Assembly (NCBI GenBank): GCA_047602295.1
Contig: JASGHP010000001.1
Coordinates: 4,464,001 to 4,528,000, forward strand
Reading direction: 5' to 3'
Source: JACMLD01 sp047602295
GTDB taxonomy: Bacteria > Bacteroidota > Bacteroidia > Chitinophagales > Chitinophagaceae
DNA: 64,000 nt
The position numbers and the translations under genes were made by a program. The notes beneath the pieces were generated by a model. It ran no database searches. It saw only the letters and a list, made by a program, of their open reading frames with translations, and was not told the origin of the DNA. Below, in pieces: positions 28,641-38,434 of the stretch. The first letter of the stretch is position 1. Each line of letters starts with the position of its first letter.

Positions 28641-28704
28641 AGCCAGTCTATTTTATTTAGTTAAATATTTTTTTAGCCATCATAAGCAACTTGACGGATA
28701 GACT

Positions 28705-28736
28705 GTTGCTCCGTGCATCCCGACTATTCGGGACTC
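28705..28736. repeat. Small GC-rich hairpin downstream of ggt
   Basis: TCCCGA-CTAT-TCGGGA forms a 6-bp stem with a four-base loop in the short gap between the DinB-like gene and ggt. No T-run follows on either strand, so a role as terminator is uncertain. Confidence 0.35.
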
Positions 28737-28794
28737 CGTTCATCTTTTGCAGCATTGGGCGGCTGTGCTTCCTGTGCAGCTTACTCTATGATAT

Positions 28795-30513
28795 CTAAAA
28801 TCCTTCAGCACTATCTTCTCCCCTTTTATCCGCAACAGCTTCAAACTTATTGCCAGGCAAAACTTTTATTGCTTCTGTTCTTCCAATGCGGCCAATAACA
28901 TTAACGGTGTATCCCATTGCTTTCAATGAATCAATCAAAGGTTGTGGAAAATCTTTTTCTACTATAACAGCATCAGGTTTCCATTGGTGATGAAACTTGG
29001 GTTTATACACTGCATCCTCTGTGCTAAGATTAAACTCTAATACATTAACCAGGCTTTGATATACAGAAGTTGGAATAGTAGTGCCGCCAGGGGTGCCTAC
29101 TACAAGATAGGGTTTGCCATTCTTCAGTACAATGGTTGGCGTCATACTGCTAAGCATTCTTTTACCCGGTGCAATAGCATTTGCTTCGGCGCCAATAGCT
29201 CCATACATATTGGGGACGCCTGGCTTCACACTAAAATCGTCCATTTCATCATTTAGTATAAAACCTGCATGGCCTACCACTGTTTTGCTGCCGTAGTGAT
29301 CATTTAACGTTGTGGTAATGGAAACAGCATTGCCGTCTTTGTCAATAACACTAAAATGAGTAGTCTCATCACTCTCATGTGGAATATTTCCTTCTTTTAT
29401 TTTCTCGCTGGTGCCCGCTTTATCCGGGTCAAAATCGCTCATGCGTTGCTGTATGTAAGCATCGCTGGTTAATTTTTTCACCGGCACTTTTACAAAATCT
29501 GCATCGCCCATAAAAAACGCACGGTCTGCATAAGCACGGCGTTCTGCTTCAATCATTAAATGTACTGCTGCGGCAGACTGAAAACCCATTTTTGCGATAT
29601 TCCTTTTCTCAATCATCTTCATTGTCTGGTTAATGATAATGCCACCGCTACTTGGCAACGGCATTGTTACAACAGTATATCCTTTGTAAGGGAAAGTAAG
29701 CGCAATCCTTTCTTTAGCCTGATAGTTTTTTAAATCGTCATAGGTTACCAATCCTTTGCCACGTTGCATTTCTTCCACAATCAGTTTGGCAGTCTCTCCT
29801 TCATAAAAACCTTTTTGACCATTATCACGCATACGCTTAAGCGTATTTGCAGAATCAGTTTGAATCAAAGTATCCCCGGCTTTCCAAGCTCCTTCTTTTA
29901 TAAAAGCAGGCTGTACGGTATTGTACTTTACAAAATCTGCCTTGCCTTCATTAAGTGAATGTGCTTCTCCTTCTGTAATGGCAAAACCTTTTTCTGCCAG
30001 TTCAATGGCAGGCTCTATCAATGTTTTAAATGGAAGCTTTGCATATTTAAGTGCGGCAAACAAACCTGCCACAGTTCCCGGAACGCCTGAAGCCAGGTGA
30101 CCATTTTGACTCAGCACCATTTTTGGATTGCCTGCTGCATCCAGGTACATATCCCTGCTGGCAGCGCCTGGCGCCTTTTCGCGGTAATCTATAGCAAGGT
30201 TTTTTCCGTTTTGCAATCGTGCCACCATAAAACCACCCCCACCAATATTGCCCGCTCCGGGATACACAACCGCCAACGCAAGATGCGTAGCAATGGCAGC
30301 ATCTATTGCATTACCTCCTTTTTGCAACATTAGCAGACCAGCTTTACTAGCCAGCGGATGTGCAGACACTACAGCTCCGTTGCTACAGGTGATAGTTTTT
30401 TTAATAGTATACTGATATGGATTGATAGCATCAATACCTTGTTTTTGCTGTGCATTTACAAGAATACTTAATAGCAGAAAAAGGGCAACTAGAAAACTTT
30501 GAACTCTATGCAT
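28795..30513 (-). CDS. ggt: Gamma-glutamyltransferase
   Basis: A 572-residue periplasmic Ntn-hydrolase that cleaves gamma-glutamyl bonds of glutathione and related compounds. The signal peptide (ILVNAQQ) precedes ANGAVVSAHPLASKAG-like large-subunit sequence; the autocatalytic cleavage site and nucleophile T384 lie in DETTHFSVIDKDGNAVS, which starts the small subunit. The oxyanion and loop motifs SSMTPTIVLKNG and VVGTPGGTTI are present. ATG at 30513 is chosen, as the longer frame lacks a signal peptide at its own start. It is divergent from a TonB-dependent receptor. Confidence 0.95.
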   Translation of the reverse strand: MHRVQSFLVALFLLLSILVNAQQKQGIDAINPYQYTIKKTITCSNGAVVSAHPLASKAGLLMLQKGGNAIDAAIATHLALAVVYPGAGNIGGGGFMVARLQNGKNLAIDYREKAPGAASRDMYLDAAGNPKMVLSQNGHLASGVPGTVAGLFAALKYAKLPFKTLIEPAIELAEKGFAITEGEAHSLNEGKADFVKYNTVQPAFIKEGAWKAGDTLIQTDSANTLKRMRDNGQKGFYEGETAKLIVEEMQRGKGLVTYDDLKNYQAKERIALTFPYKGYTVVTMPLPSSGGIIINQTMKMIEKRNIAKMGFQSAAAVHLMIEAERRAYADRAFFMGDADFVKVPVKKLTSDAYIQQRMSDFDPDKAGTSEKIKEGNIPHESDETTHFSVIDKDGNAVSITTTLNDHYGSKTVVGHAGFILNDEMDDFSVKPGVPNMYGAIGAEANAIAPGKRMLSSMTPTIVLKNGKPYLVVGTPGGTTIPTSVYQSLVNVLEFNLSTEDAVYKPKFHHQWKPDAVIVEKDFPQPLIDSLKAMGYTVNVIGRIGRTEAIKVLPGNKFEAVADKRGEDSAEGF

Positions 30514-30588
30514 ACTGGTTTTTTGATTGATTTGAACTAAACCGAAGATAAGCATTAGACAGATTTTTTTTGTTATTCTCAAAACAGC

Positions 30589-30596
30589 TATATTTG
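30589..30596 (+). promoter_or_regulatory. Putative -7 box of the TonB-dependent receptor
   Basis: TATATTTG matches TAnnTTTG; a TTTG lies 16 bases upstream, shorter than the usual 19. It would give a leader of roughly 130 bases. Confidence 0.4.
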
Positions 30597-30730
30597 AATT
30601 TAACCCCAAGGCAATCTATTTTTTGCCGCCTGCAACCATTCGCATCCCTTACAACAGTTTATTACCCCTTTCAACCTTTGCTATCCTTTAGCAACCAACG
30701 GACATTTTTTAAACACTAAAACTAACATGT

Positions 30731-33700
30731 ATGAGAATGAACCGTTTTGGCTTCAAGCCTATCCTCCTGCTTTTTACTTTTCTAATTATTTTTCAATGGG
30801 CATCTGCTCAAACCGGTGTTGTAAAAGGTAATGTCAAAGATGCCAGTGGCGCACCATTGGCTGGTGCATCGGTAACTGTGCAGGGCAAAAAGAATGGAAC
30901 TGTTACAGATGTTAATGGCAATTATTCTCTTACACTAGCGCCGGGAAAATATTCATTGTTATTAAGTTTTGTAGGACAAAAACCACAGAAAGCTGATGTA
31001 GTAATTACGGCTGATGCTACAACCGAACAAAACTTCACTACTGAAAGTTCCGCGGATCTAGACAATGTAGTGGTAATTGGTTCCCGTGTGCGGGATGTAA
31101 GGGCAAAGACCACTACTCCCGTGCCTGTAGATGTGATACGCATAAAAGAGATTACCAATTTTGCGCAGGGAGATGTGGGCCAGATACTAACGTATGCTGC
31201 TCCATCTTTCCAGGCAAACAGGCAAACCGTAGTTGATGGAACAGACCATATTGACCCTGCCAGTTTGCGCGGATTGGGGCCAGATCAAACTCTGGTATTA
31301 TTGAATGGGAAACGACGTCACAATACGGCCTTGGTAAACATTAATGGATCTGTAGGACGTGGCTCTGTAGGCACAGATCTCAACTCCATTCCCGCCGCAG
31401 CAATAGATCACCTGGAAGTACTGCGTGATGGCGCTGCTGCACAATATGGTTCTGATGCTATTGCAGGTGTAATTAATGTGGTGCTGAAAAAAAATTACAA
31501 AGGCTTTAATATAACGGGTACACTGGGAGAAAATTTTACCACACAAAAACTTCCCCGGCCGCAAGACCTGTCTATTGAAAAAAGAAATATTGTGGATGGT
31601 GTAAACAAACAAATAGATTTTGACTGGGGCATGATGGGAAAGAATAATTCTTACCTGAATATATCCGGTCAGTGGCTGCAGCGTGGTGCCAGCAATCGTG
31701 GTGGAATTGATAATTCTCCGCTATTGTATTATGGTAATGCATCGCTTCCTACACCGCCTGCAGCGTTAACCACCACTGCACAAAAAACAGATTTTCTGCA
31801 ATGGCTGATGAACCAGGACGCAGCATTGGCCACCCAAAGAGGATTTGACAGAAAGGATATGATCATCGGCAACTCCTACTCCAACAATTTTCTGGGCTTT
31901 ATTAATGCGGGTACAGATCTTTCTTCTAAAGTAAGCCTCTATTTAACTGCGGGTATTGGTCACCGTAAGGGAGATGCTACCGGCAACTATCGTCTGCCTG
32001 CAGCTCTTAGCCAGCAACCTGTAAACGCAGATGGCAGCCTTTACTATCCCAACGGATTTCTACCGCATATTTCCCCCAAGATTAACGATCTATCCGGGTT
32101 AATTGGTGCCAACATAAAACTGGGTGAATGGAATATGGACATTAGCAGTGTTACCGGCAGTAATTCATTCCAGTTTTTTGTAACACAGTCCGGTAACGCT
32201 TCACTAGCGCCTACCGGTACCGTACAAACGTCTTTTGATGCAGGTAAACTTTCCTTTTTGCAGAATACAAACAATGTTGATTTCTCCCGCAAATTCAATT
32301 TGGTTAAAGCTGGAGATTACTTTAACGTGGCTTTTGGTGGTGAAGCCAGGTATGAACAATTTAAAATTACCGCCGGGGAGCCCAATTCATATATTTTAGG
32401 CACACGAACTACTTCCGGCACGCCATTTACCACTCCTGTATATCCCGGCACCAATAGCACCTATACCCTGCCTGCCGCCACCGCCACTGCACCCGGCGCA
32501 CAAGTATTTCCCGGCTATGGTGTTAATGATGCTATTAATGCGCACAGAATGGTTTATGCGTTATACCTGGATCTTGAAGCCAAATTAAATAAATGGACAT
32601 TGGGAGGTGCTCTGCGTTTTGAAGACTATGCAGAACAGAATGGCATTAACTACAGCAATGTAAGCGGAAAAGTTACGGCCCGTTATGAAGTCTCGCCGGA
32701 ACTGGCTTTCCGCGGTTCTTTAAGCAACGGATTCCGTGCACCGTCACTGCACCAGCGTTATTTCCAGAATACATCCACACAGTTTGTAAACTCTGTGGCG
32801 CAGAATACACTTACTGTAAATAACCAAAACCCTATTTCCAGAACTGCATTTGGCATTGGCGAACTAAAACCGGAAACATCCAAAGATATCACATTGGGTG
32901 TGGTAGGCAAAATAGGTCGAAATTTTTCCTATACTGTTGATGCCTACCTGATACGCATAAACGATAGAATTGTTTTATCAACTGCTTTTTCAAAAAGCAA
33001 TCCATTGGTACAGGCAATTTTTACACAATACAATGTTGACCCTTCTGTAAGCAGCGTACAGTTTTGGACGAATGCTGTAAATACACAAACAAAAGGCATA
33101 GACATTGTGCTAACGCAAAAGGTTCCCTTAAACAAAGGCACGCTTAATTTCTCACTGGCCGGAAACCTGAACAAAAACGAAGTGGTGGGGCCATTGCATG
33201 CTTCATCCACTATACAATCCGCAGCTAACAATCCCAGCCAGTCTGATGCAAGTAAAAATCCGGCGAATGATTTTACCAATATTTTGTTTGACCGGCAGCA
33301 ACGCAGCCGCATTGAAGTGGCGCAACCAAAAAGCAAGTTCAACTTTACAACCAACTATAGTCTCGCTAAATGGAATTTCATGCTGCGCATGATCTATTGG
33401 GGCAAGGTGGAATATGTGAATGCCGTAAACAACAATCCATTTGCAAAAAATGCTACTACAGGCGCTTATTTCTATGATGCAGCACCTGAAAGCGACCAGG
33501 TATTTTCTGCCAAAGTAACTACTGATATTGCATTTACTTACAAACCAACGCCTGCAATTTCTGTTACTGCCGGTGCCAACAATCTTTTTGATGTGTATCC
33601 GGATCAACAATACATAGATCCAAGAAATACCCTTAACACAGTGTATGGCACACCAACTGTAACTACAGCTTTGGGCACTACCAAAGCTGTTGGCGGATAC

Positions 33701-33826
33701 AACGCATCCAGGGATGCAAGCAGCCGCGGCAGGTTTTTATATTTCCCCAACCAGTTTGGATTTAATGGAAGATATATCTATGCAAAGCTGAGCATAGAGG
33801 TGGGGCAATTATTGAAGAAGAAATAA
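30731..33826 (+). CDS. TonB-dependent receptor, not SusC type
   Basis: A 1031-residue outer-membrane transporter. After the signal peptide (ASAQTG) there is a CarboxypepD_reg-like domain (about 30-110), then a plug with LVLLNGKRRHNTALVN and DGAAAQYGSDAIAGVINVVLKK, and a long barrel with the GFRAPSL motif, ending in KLSIEVGQLLKKK. There is no SusD partner, so the ligand may be a small compound, peptide or siderophore rather than an oligosaccharide. Divergent ggt might hint at a peptide substrate, but that is speculative. It is followed by a strong terminator. Confidence 0.92.
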   Translation: MRMNRFGFKPILLLFTFLIIFQWASAQTGVVKGNVKDASGAPLAGASVTVQGKKNGTVTDVNGNYSLTLAPGKYSLLLSFVGQKPQKADVVITADATTEQNFTTESSADLDNVVVIGSRVRDVRAKTTTPVPVDVIRIKEITNFAQGDVGQILTYAAPSFQANRQTVVDGTDHIDPASLRGLGPDQTLVLLNGKRRHNTALVNINGSVGRGSVGTDLNSIPAAAIDHLEVLRDGAAAQYGSDAIAGVINVVLKKNYKGFNITGTLGENFTTQKLPRPQDLSIEKRNIVDGVNKQIDFDWGMMGKNNSYLNISGQWLQRGASNRGGIDNSPLLYYGNASLPTPPAALTTTAQKTDFLQWLMNQDAALATQRGFDRKDMIIGNSYSNNFLGFINAGTDLSSKVSLYLTAGIGHRKGDATGNYRLPAALSQQPVNADGSLYYPNGFLPHISPKINDLSGLIGANIKLGEWNMDISSVTGSNSFQFFVTQSGNASLAPTGTVQTSFDAGKLSFLQNTNNVDFSRKFNLVKAGDYFNVAFGGEARYEQFKITAGEPNSYILGTRTTSGTPFTTPVYPGTNSTYTLPAATATAPGAQVFPGYGVNDAINAHRMVYALYLDLEAKLNKWTLGGALRFEDYAEQNGINYSNVSGKVTARYEVSPELAFRGSLSNGFRAPSLHQRYFQNTSTQFVNSVAQNTLTVNNQNPISRTAFGIGELKPETSKDITLGVVGKIGRNFSYTVDAYLIRINDRIVLSTAFSKSNPLVQAIFTQYNVDPSVSSVQFWTNAVNTQTKGIDIVLTQKVPLNKGTLNFSLAGNLNKNEVVGPLHASSTIQSAANNPSQSDASKNPANDFTNILFDRQQRSRIEVAQPKSKFNFTTNYSLAKWNFMLRMIYWGKVEYVNAVNNNPFAKNATTGAYFYDAAPESDQVFSAKVTTDIAFTYKPTPAISVTAGANNLFDVYPDQQYIDPRNTLNTVYGTPTVTTALGTTKAVGGYNASRDASSRGRFLYFPNQFGFNGRYIYAKLSIEVGQLLKKK

Positions 33827-33842
33827 CCTTGGAACAAATAGT

Positions 33843-33886
33843 AGCTGTTAGCATTTAGTAATTGGCTAAATGCTAACAGCTTTTTT
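33843..33886 (+). terminator. Rho-independent terminator of the TonB-dependent receptor
   Basis: A perfect 16-bp stem (AGCTGTTAGCATTTAG and its complement) with a 7-base loop is followed directly by TTTTTT, 17 bases past the stop codon. Confidence 0.92.
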
Positions 33887-33988
33887 ATGTTTGCAATTTT
33901 TTTGCATTCGTCGTAAACCTAACTTTGAAAACAAATTACCATTAACCTCTATTTCCTGTATACCATTGTAAGAAATATAATCCGCGAC

Positions 33989-34612
33989 TTGCTAATTTAT
34001 ATACTTCTTTGTGCAGCAACATTTCTTATGTTGGTGACCATTATTAAATACGCAAGCTTTAAAGACGATGTCGGCTTTTTACAATTCAAGAAAGCTTACC
34101 TCGGCAATCATGTTTGGAGAACAGCATTTTACATTCATGTATTCTCAAGCATTTTTACACTGTGCGCCGGATTTACACAATTCTCTAACTATGTATTAAA
34201 AAATTATAGAAAACTGCACCGATTTATTGGCAGGTTATATGTGTATGATATTCTGTTTATAAATTTTCCTGCAGGATTGATAATGGCTTACTATGCCAAT
34301 GGATTGTTGCCATCTAAGATTGCTTTCACCATACTTGACTGCTTGTGGTTTTTCTTCACCTATAAAGCGGTTATTGCTATAAAAAATGGAGATGTAAAAA
34401 AGCACAAGCAGTTCATGATACGCAGCTACGCCCTTACTTTTTCTGCCATTTCTCTACGGAGCTGGAAATTGATATTATCGCATTTGTTCACAGTAGACCC
34501 GCTCACATTATATATGATAGATGCCTGGATGGGTTTTGTACCAAATTTATTGCTGGCAGAATGGTTAATAAGGAGAAAAAAACTCACCGTTATCTTCCAA
34601 AATTCAAGTTGA
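33989..34612 (+). CDS. DUF2306-like membrane protein, non-ATG start
   Basis: A membrane protein of about 207 residues with some six hydrophobic segments, of the DUF2306 type (RKLHRFIGRLYVYDIL, KHKQFMIRSYALTFSAISLR). Conserved histidines in LHRFIGR and KHKQFMIR are typical of the family and could bind a cofactor, but function is unknown. No ATG is available; TTG at 33989 is the likeliest start, and the frame stays open back to 33929. A TAACTTTG box at 33920-33927 may be its promoter. Confidence 0.72.
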   Translation: MLIYILLCAATFLMLVTIIKYASFKDDVGFLQFKKAYLGNHVWRTAFYIHVFSSIFTLCAGFTQFSNYVLKNYRKLHRFIGRLYVYDILFINFPAGLIMAYYANGLLPSKIAFTILDCLWFFFTYKAVIAIKNGDVKKHKQFMIRSYALTFSAISLRSWKLILSHLFTVDPLTLYMIDAWMGFVPNLLLAEWLIRRKKLTVIFQNSS

Positions 34613-34799
34613 TGAGAATTAAATAAAAAACAACAAATGAAAACATCAAGAAACAGCCAATAAAAATAAGCACCCTGTACAATGTTGCATTTGTGCTGCC
34701 TTTCTTTGCGAGCGAATCATATGCCTTTTTTGAAATGAAAAAGGATACCAGGCCCACGATAAAAAGAATAAACAAGCAAGCCAATAACACAGCTATCAT
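34590..34799 (-). CDS. Small two-helix membrane protein
   Basis: A 69-residue protein with two hydrophobic helices (about 1-22 and 43-65) separated by a basic loop (SKKAYDSLAKKG). No family is recognised. Its 3' end overlaps the end of the convergent DUF2306 gene by 23 bases. The clear two-helix design and ATG start make it likelier real than chance. Confidence 0.55.
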   Translation of the reverse strand: MIAVLLACLFILFIVGLVSFFISKKAYDSLAKKGSTNATLYRVLIFIGCFLMFSFVVFYLILINLNFGR

Positions 34800-34942
34800 A
34801 TTAAAACTTTTATTTTATGCGGTATCTAATTTAAAGGTATTGCTGATAAGAAAATGATAAAGCACGAAAAAAATAATTCTCCCAGTCGTATTACCCCCTC
34901 TAGAATGTCGCATACTCACCCCACCCTGATTGACAACTAATT

Positions 34943-34950
34943 TATATTTG
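34943..34950 (+). promoter_or_regulatory. Putative -7 box of the VOC gene
   Basis: TATATTTG matches TAnnTTTG and ends 19 bases before the ATG at 34970. Confidence 0.5.
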
Positions 34951-34969
34951 TGTCCTAAAACTCAACACA

Positions 34970-35380
34970 ATGGCAAAACTGAATCCATATTTAAACTTTC
35001 AAAACAATTGTCGGGAGGCTATGAACTTTTATAAAAATTGCCTGGGCGGTGAACTGGAAATAAAAACAGTGGGAGAAATACCAGCGATGGCTGCGCAAAT
35101 GCCAGCCAGTATGAAAGACGCTATTCTTCATTCTATGCTGGTGAGTGGTGACATGGTAATTATGGCTTCTGATCTTAACCGCGAAAAACCAATAGAAGGC
35201 AATACTTTTAGCATCTGCGTTAATTGCGACAATGAAGCAGAACTGAAAACTTTTTTCTCAAACTTGTCTGCGGGTGGAAAGGTAGTGCAACCCGTTGGCG
35301 AAATGCCCTGGGGTGGCATGTATGCGGAGCTGATAGATAAATACGGTAAACTATGGGCACTGAATTACCAGAAAGGCTAG
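34970..35380 (+). CDS. VOC-fold protein, PhnB-like
   Basis: A 136-residue vicinal-oxygen-chelate protein resembling PhnB-type members: LNPYLNFQNNCREAMNFYKNCLGGELE at the N-terminus, HSMLVSGDMVIMASD in the middle, and GGMYAELIDKYGKLWALNY at the end. The group includes glyoxalase-like and resistance proteins; most PhnB-like members have no known substrate. Cytoplasmic, monocistronic. Confidence 0.85.
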   Translation: MAKLNPYLNFQNNCREAMNFYKNCLGGELEIKTVGEIPAMAAQMPASMKDAILHSMLVSGDMVIMASDLNREKPIEGNTFSICVNCDNEAELKTFFSNLSAGGKVVQPVGEMPWGGMYAELIDKYGKLWALNYQKG

Positions 35381-35432
35381 GATTGCTTACGCTGATGGAC
35401 ATTCGGCCTCTAAGCTTGAATCAACGATTCAT

Positions 35433-35492
35433 AAGGAAGTCAAGTTTGTGCTTGAATTATAAAGCCGCCGCGGTTTGAAACTTGACTTCCTT
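35433..35492. repeat. Perfect 15-bp inverted repeat with GC-rich centre
   Basis: AAGGAAGTCAAGTTT (35433-35447) and its exact complement (35478-35492) flank 30 bases that include GCCGCCGCGG. It sits after the VOC gene and ends in TTAAAA. It may be a terminator-like structure or a mobile repeat; no open frame is inside. Confidence 0.6.
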
Positions 35493-35628
35493 AAAAGACG
35501 CATGCTGAACATGATGCCATAGCTGAATAAAGATTTGCTGTACAAGTGAGTGACCCCTACCAGAGGTACGGGGCGCAGCACAACGATGATGCCCAAAGAA
35601 CAAATGCTGGTTACATAAAAATAAAACA

Positions 35629-36396
35629 ATGAATTACAGTAACGGTTATGCCCCAACAAACGGAATAAACATGTATTATGAAATACACGGTAGCGGATAT
35701 CCGTTGGTGCTTATTCATGGAGGTGGTTCTACTATACAATCTTGTTTTGGTAAGCTGATACCTTTGCTTGCAAAACATTTTCGTGTAGTTGCAATGGAAC
35801 TGCAAGCGCATGGGCATACAGAAGACAGGAATGCCGCTTCCAGTTTTGAGCAGGATGCCGATGATGTGGCGGCACTCTTATCTCATCTGCAAATATCCAA
35901 AGCTCATATATTGGGTTTCAGCAACGGTGGCAATACAGCTATGCAACTTGCAGTACGACATCCTTTGTTAATAAACAAACTGGTTATCATAGCTGCTTTT
36001 TATAAAAGAGAAGGCATGATGCAAGGCTTTTTTGAATTTATGGAACACGCCAGTCTCGCAAACATGCCAAAGCCTTTACAGGAAGCATATCTGCAAATAA
36101 ACAATGACCAGCAGGGATTGCAAACTATGCACGACAGGGATGCGATTAGGATGCAGACTTTCAAAGATTGGGACGATGCTGTACTTACTTCTATAAAAGC
36201 TCCGGCATTATTTATTGCGGGCGATAAAGATGTGGTAACGGTTCCGCATACACTAAAGATGGCTTCGCTGGTTGAACATTCCTCAGTTATAATTTTACCA
36301 GGTGCGCATGGTGATTGCATTGGAGAAATATGCACCGCCAATCCAAATAGCGCACAACCAACAGTAACTGCAATGCTTGTGAAAGAATTTTTATAA
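35629..36396 (+). CDS. Alpha/beta-fold hydrolase
   Basis: A 255-residue soluble hydrolase. It shows the oxyanion region LIHGGGST, the nucleophile elbow GFSNGG (serine near residue 94), an acid in FIAGDKDVV and the C-terminal histidine in PGAHGD, a full catalytic triad. The broad family includes esterases and haloperoxidases; the substrate cannot be read. It converges with the esterase of the amidoligase group across a palindromic repeat. Confidence 0.85.
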   Translation: MNYSNGYAPTNGINMYYEIHGSGYPLVLIHGGGSTIQSCFGKLIPLLAKHFRVVAMELQAHGHTEDRNAASSFEQDADDVAALLSHLQISKAHILGFSNGGNTAMQLAVRHPLLINKLVIIAAFYKREGMMQGFFEFMEHASLANMPKPLQEAYLQINNDQQGLQTMHDRDAIRMQTFKDWDDAVLTSIKAPALFIAGDKDVVTVPHTLKMASLVEHSSVIILPGAHGDCIGEICTANPNSAQPTVTAMLVKEFL

Positions 36397-36480
36397 AAGT
36401 TATAAGTTGTAAGTAATAAGTTTTAAGTTCAAATGCGAAGCAAAAGGACTTACAACGTACAACTTATCACTTATAACTTA
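36397..36480. repeat. AAGTT/AACTT palindromic element, copy 1
   Basis: About 33-base arms made of the words AAGTTATAAGTTGTAAGT and ACTTACAAC, ACTTATAACTT form an imperfect hairpin between two converging stop codons; the last bases overlap the esterase stop. A sister copy lies at 38435-38587. Confidence 0.7.
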
Positions 36481-37287
36481 CAAGCCCCATCCCCACTTAA
36501 GAAATGAAGGCATTGCTCTTGCCCAGGTAGCAATATCGTGTTTGCCATCCTGCAGCTCCAGGTATTTTATATCATTATCGCGGTTATAACCTTTAGCAAC
36601 CAGATCATCAATTAAACCAAGCGTATCGTCTATTGAATCAATAATGCCGTTGTTATTCCTGTCCATGGTTTCATCCAACGTACCGGTTTCAAAAAAGAAT
36701 TTCAACCACGGATAAAAACCACCTTCCTTTACCTGCATGTGCATAATGCGATCGGTTTCTTCATTATATCCATCTTCCAAACCGCGTGTACGCCACCAGA
36801 GTGATCCGGAAAACACGCCTGCTTTGGTAAATTCTTCCGGGTGGTTCCAAACTATGTCCAATGCGCTTAACCCACCCAAAGAAAAACCAGCAAACGATTT
36901 TTCTTTAAAAGATGGAATAGCATAAGTCTCATGTATGAAAGGAAGCAATTCTTCAAAAACAAATTTTGTGTAGATACCTGCTTTTGCACCGCGGCCCATA
37001 TAATCGGCACATTTGGCCGTTCCATATTCTGCTTTTCTTTCTTTACCGGTATGAATGGCTACGCAAACCAATGGTTCAATTTCTTTATCAATCAACAACT
37101 GATCCAGCATTGCTGCAAAGCCAAGCTCTTCCATATTTTGGCCGTCGTTGATCAATAATAAACCCATTTGCTCAGGGTATTGCACATTACGTGGCAGGAA
37201 GCAGCTAATGGTAACACTATGTTGTAACAGCGAGGATTCAATAATATGTTCTTCTGTAAGTAAAGCAGTAGTTGTTTCTTCATGCAT
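36478..37287 (-). CDS. Esterase-D-like alpha/beta hydrolase
   Basis: A 269-residue hydrolase of the putative-esterase (enterochelin-esterase-like) group. The elbow GFSLGG carries the serine, and a C-terminal GKHDIATWARAMPSFLKWGW supplies the histidine. Opening sequence LLQHSVTISCFLPRNVQYPEQMGLLLINDGQN is typical of the family. No signal peptide, so probably cytoplasmic. ATG at 37287 is chosen over a TTG three codons earlier, since a promoter box lies just upstream. It is divergent from the ATP-grasp ligase; it may hydrolyse an ester or thioester in the same pathway. Confidence 0.8.
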   Translation of the reverse strand: MHEETTTALLTEEHIIESSLLQHSVTISCFLPRNVQYPEQMGLLLINDGQNMEELGFAAMLDQLLIDKEIEPLVCVAIHTGKERKAEYGTAKCADYMGRGAKAGIYTKFVFEELLPFIHETYAIPSFKEKSFAGFSLGGLSALDIVWNHPEEFTKAGVFSGSLWWRTRGLEDGYNEETDRIMHMQVKEGGFYPWLKFFFETGTLDETMDRNNNGIIDSIDDTLGLIDDLVAKGYNRDNDIKYLELQDGKHDIATWARAMPSFLKWGWGL

Positions 37288-37293
37288 AGCCGT

Positions 37294-37301
37294 CAAAAAT
37301 A
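37294..37301 (-). promoter_or_regulatory. Putative -7 box of the esterase gene
   Basis: TATTTTTG ends only six bases before the ATG at 37287, which would give a nearly leaderless transcript. The same arrangement occurs at the amidotransferase gene (42653). Confidence 0.5.
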
Positions 37302-37480
37302 AGCAAATCGTGCAAACTTTGTATTGACTTATCCGGCAATCGATGCCTGCATTTGCCCTAAATATTATTTTGTTTTTCTGATTTGATAAAAATATATTTG
37401 GTTAAGCAGAACAGGAACAGGAATTTGTATACCAAGCTTGCAAAATAAAGGCCTCATCAAACTTTTATAAATAAGTCATT

Positions 37481-38434
37481 ATGAAAAAAATCGGCATCTT
37501 GTTTGGGCAGGAACGCAGTTTTCCTGCAGCATTCATAGACAGGGTAAACAGTAAAAATATAAATGGCGTTACAGCAGAACCGGTTCGGATTGATAAAGTA
37601 ATGCAGGGAGAGCCTACAGAATATGCAGTCATCATTGATCGCATCAGCCAGGATATACCTTTTTATCGTGCTTATTTAAAAAATGCTGCATTAACCGGAA
37701 CTGCGGTTATCAATAACCCATTCTGGTGGAGTGCCGATGAGAAATTTTTCAACAACTGTCTTGCTACCAAAATAAATGTACCCGTTCCAAAAACGGTTAT
37801 ACTGCCTTCTAAAGATCATCCTGATGATACATCAGATAATTCATTCTCAAATCTTGCTTATCCGCTGGACTGGGATAGTATTTTTAATTATATCGGTTTC
37901 CCTGCTTACATGAAACCATTTGCCGGCGGAGGCTGGAAGCATGTTTACAAACTTACAGACAAAGAAGATTTTTTTCAGAAGCACAGCGAAACAGGACAAC
38001 TGGTAATGTTGTTGCAGGAAGAAATTATTTTTGATGAATACTATCGCTGTTACTGCATTGGTGGCAAGTATGTGCGCATTATGCCTTACGAACCACGCAA
38101 CCCGCATCACCTGCGTTATGTAGCCAACTTTACACCCAGCCCCGAGAGACTGCAATTAATGGAAGAAATTGTATTGCGCATCAATCATTATCTGGGTTAC
38201 GATTTTAATACAGTGGAGCTTGCATTGCGTGATGGCGTTCCTTATGCAATAGATTTTTGTAACCCTGCACCGGATGCAGATGTAAACAGCGTTGGGCAGG
38301 ACAATTTTAATTGGGTAGTTGAAACTGCTGCCAATTTTGCTATTGAAAAAGCATTGGCGCATCAGCCAGGCGCAGACAACCTTACCTGGGGAGAATACAT
38401 TAAACGTGGAAGCGCTAAACAAGTATTGTTTTAA
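37481..38434 (+). CDS. ATP-grasp ligase
   Basis: A 317-residue ATP-grasp protein. ATP-binding YMKPFAGGGWK has its lysine at K145; VMLLQEEI is the hinge; GGKYVRIMPYEPRNP follows; magnesium ligands lie in DFNTVELALRDGVPYAIDFCNPAPD (N261). Such enzymes join a carboxylate to an amine via acyl-phosphate. It resembles the RimK-like group in fold, not in full. It is divergent from the esterase and followed by the GCS2-type ligase, so it probably makes one amide bond of the group product. Confidence 0.85.
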   Translation: MKKIGILFGQERSFPAAFIDRVNSKNINGVTAEPVRIDKVMQGEPTEYAVIIDRISQDIPFYRAYLKNAALTGTAVINNPFWWSADEKFFNNCLATKINVPVPKTVILPSKDHPDDTSDNSFSNLAYPLDWDSIFNYIGFPAYMKPFAGGGWKHVYKLTDKEDFFQKHSETGQLVMLLQEEIIFDEYYRCYCIGGKYVRIMPYEPRNPHHLRYVANFTPSPERLQLMEEIVLRINHYLGYDFNTVELALRDGVPYAIDFCNPAPDADVNSVGQDNFNWVVETAANFAIEKALAHQPGADNLTWGEYIKRGSAKQVLF

